Below are positions 63,660-64,000 of a stretch of DNA of 64,000 bases, piece by piece; position 1 is the stretch's first letter, and each line of letters starts with the position of its first letter. Source of the stretch: JAVVHH01 sp965199665 (GTDB lineage Bacteria; Pseudomonadota; Alphaproteobacteria; Acetobacterales; Acetobacteraceae); NCBI GenBank assembly GCA_965199665.1, contig OZ241208.1:2232001-2296000 (forward strand), given 5' to 3'. The position numbers were made by a program, and so were the translations under genes. The notes under the pieces are model-generated. The model made no database searches and had not been told where the DNA came from. It saw only the letters and a list, made by a program, of their open reading frames with translations.

Positions 63660-64000
63660 ATGTCACCGACGGACGCCGTCCGCCTTGCCCACGCCCATCT
63701 GCGGGCCGGCCGCTTCGCCGAGGCGCTCGCCGAGGCCGCGCCCGTGCGGCACGCGCCGGCCGGGGCGTTGCTGCACGCGCTGGCGCTGGCCGGAACGGGG
63801 CGGGCGGCCGAGGCGGCACCGCTGCTGGCCGCGATCGCCGCCGCCAACCCCGGGCATCGGCACCCGGTGCTGGACCTGCTGCCGCTGTTGCCGGCCGCGG
63901 CGGGGGTCGAGCATCTCCGCCAGGCTGCCGCGCTGCGCCCGCACGACCCGGCGCTCCCCGCCGCCCTGGGCGCCGCGCTGGCCGAGATCGGCCCGATGGG
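63660..64000 (+). CDS. TPR-type protein, cut by the window edge
   Basis: At least 113 residues, still open at base 64000. The readable part (LAHAHLRAGRFAEALAEAAP, then LHALALAGTGRAAEAAPLLA) is tetratricopeptide-like, very Ala/Leu-rich. It opens like the TPR half of the 5.2-kb GT9 protein and could be another of that kind. It diverges from the ATPase operon. Confidence 0.7.
   Translation, partial: MSPTDAVRLAHAHLRAGRFAEALAEAAPVRHAPAGALLHALALAGTGRAAEAAPLLAAIAAANPGHRHPVLDLLPLLPAAAGVEHLRQAAALRPHDPALPAALGAALAEIGPM

Overview
The window is dense, GC-rich bacterial DNA (roughly two thirds G+C by eye in most rows). It carries a SpeD/SpeE pair, a FliL/FliM flagellar operon with a DUF6468-type protein and an MgtE_N/MotE-type protein, bactofilin, malate synthase G and possible CtrA-type boxes. 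This points to an alphaproteobacterium, most likely Rhodospirillales/Acetobacteraceae; the lineage is inferred from gene content, not from a marker gene. No insertion sequence, integrase, CRISPR array or phage gene was seen.

Layout. 1-24 kb is ordinary transport and metabolism: a 2-hydroxyacid dehydrogenase (cut by the edge) with a peptide/nickel-type ABC importer lacking its ATPases (1-4.2 kb), a TauE/SafE permease, a TPR/glycosyltransferase-9-like protein, a nitrate/sulfonate/pyrimidine-type ABC importer (7-9.6 kb), an ABC-F ATPase, malate synthase G, tRNA-Val(GAC), an N-formylglutamate amidohydrolase-family protein, a lytic transglycosylase, an acyl-CoA dehydrogenase, a lone receiver protein, a secreted DUF5648-type repeat protein, a CoA transferase with a tiny DUF2934 partner, an MFS symporter, bactofilin and an EI24 protein. 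23.7-28.4 kb holds a PfkB kinase, TypA, a small secreted basic protein and an AmpG-like permease.

28.4-53 kb is the centrepiece: an exosortase A (XrtA/PEP-CTERM) exopolysaccharide locus. A leftward six-gene operon (tyrosine autokinase, TIGR03016-type outer-membrane protein, ExeA-like ATPase, polysaccharide deacetylase, FemAB-like transferase, exosortase A-EpsI fusion) and a rightward five-gene operon (initiating sugar transferase, PrsK, PrsR, PrsT, glycosyltransferase) diverge from a 344-bp region. That region contains a sigma54-like promoter facing each way and a 14-bp direct repeat between them. PrsR carries the GAFTGA sigma54 contact motif, so the locus appears to encode its own sigma54 activator. 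An XRE regulator, an XrtA-type amidotransferase and a divergent FkbH-ACP-MBOAT-glycosyltransferase-crotonase operon follow. FkbH/ACP/MBOAT looks like a Dlt-type acyl relay that could decorate the polymer with a three-carbon acid. Outer-membrane export (Wza), chain-length (Wzz), flippase and polymerase genes and PEP-CTERM substrates are not in the window.

53-64 kb: SpeD-SpeE (polyamines), a leftward flagellar operon (FliL, FliM, DUF6468, MotE-like, a 954-residue secreted/periplasmic protein), a small secreted protein, an iron-type alcohol dehydrogenase behind two peptide-ABC ATPases, and the start of another TPR protein cut by the right edge.
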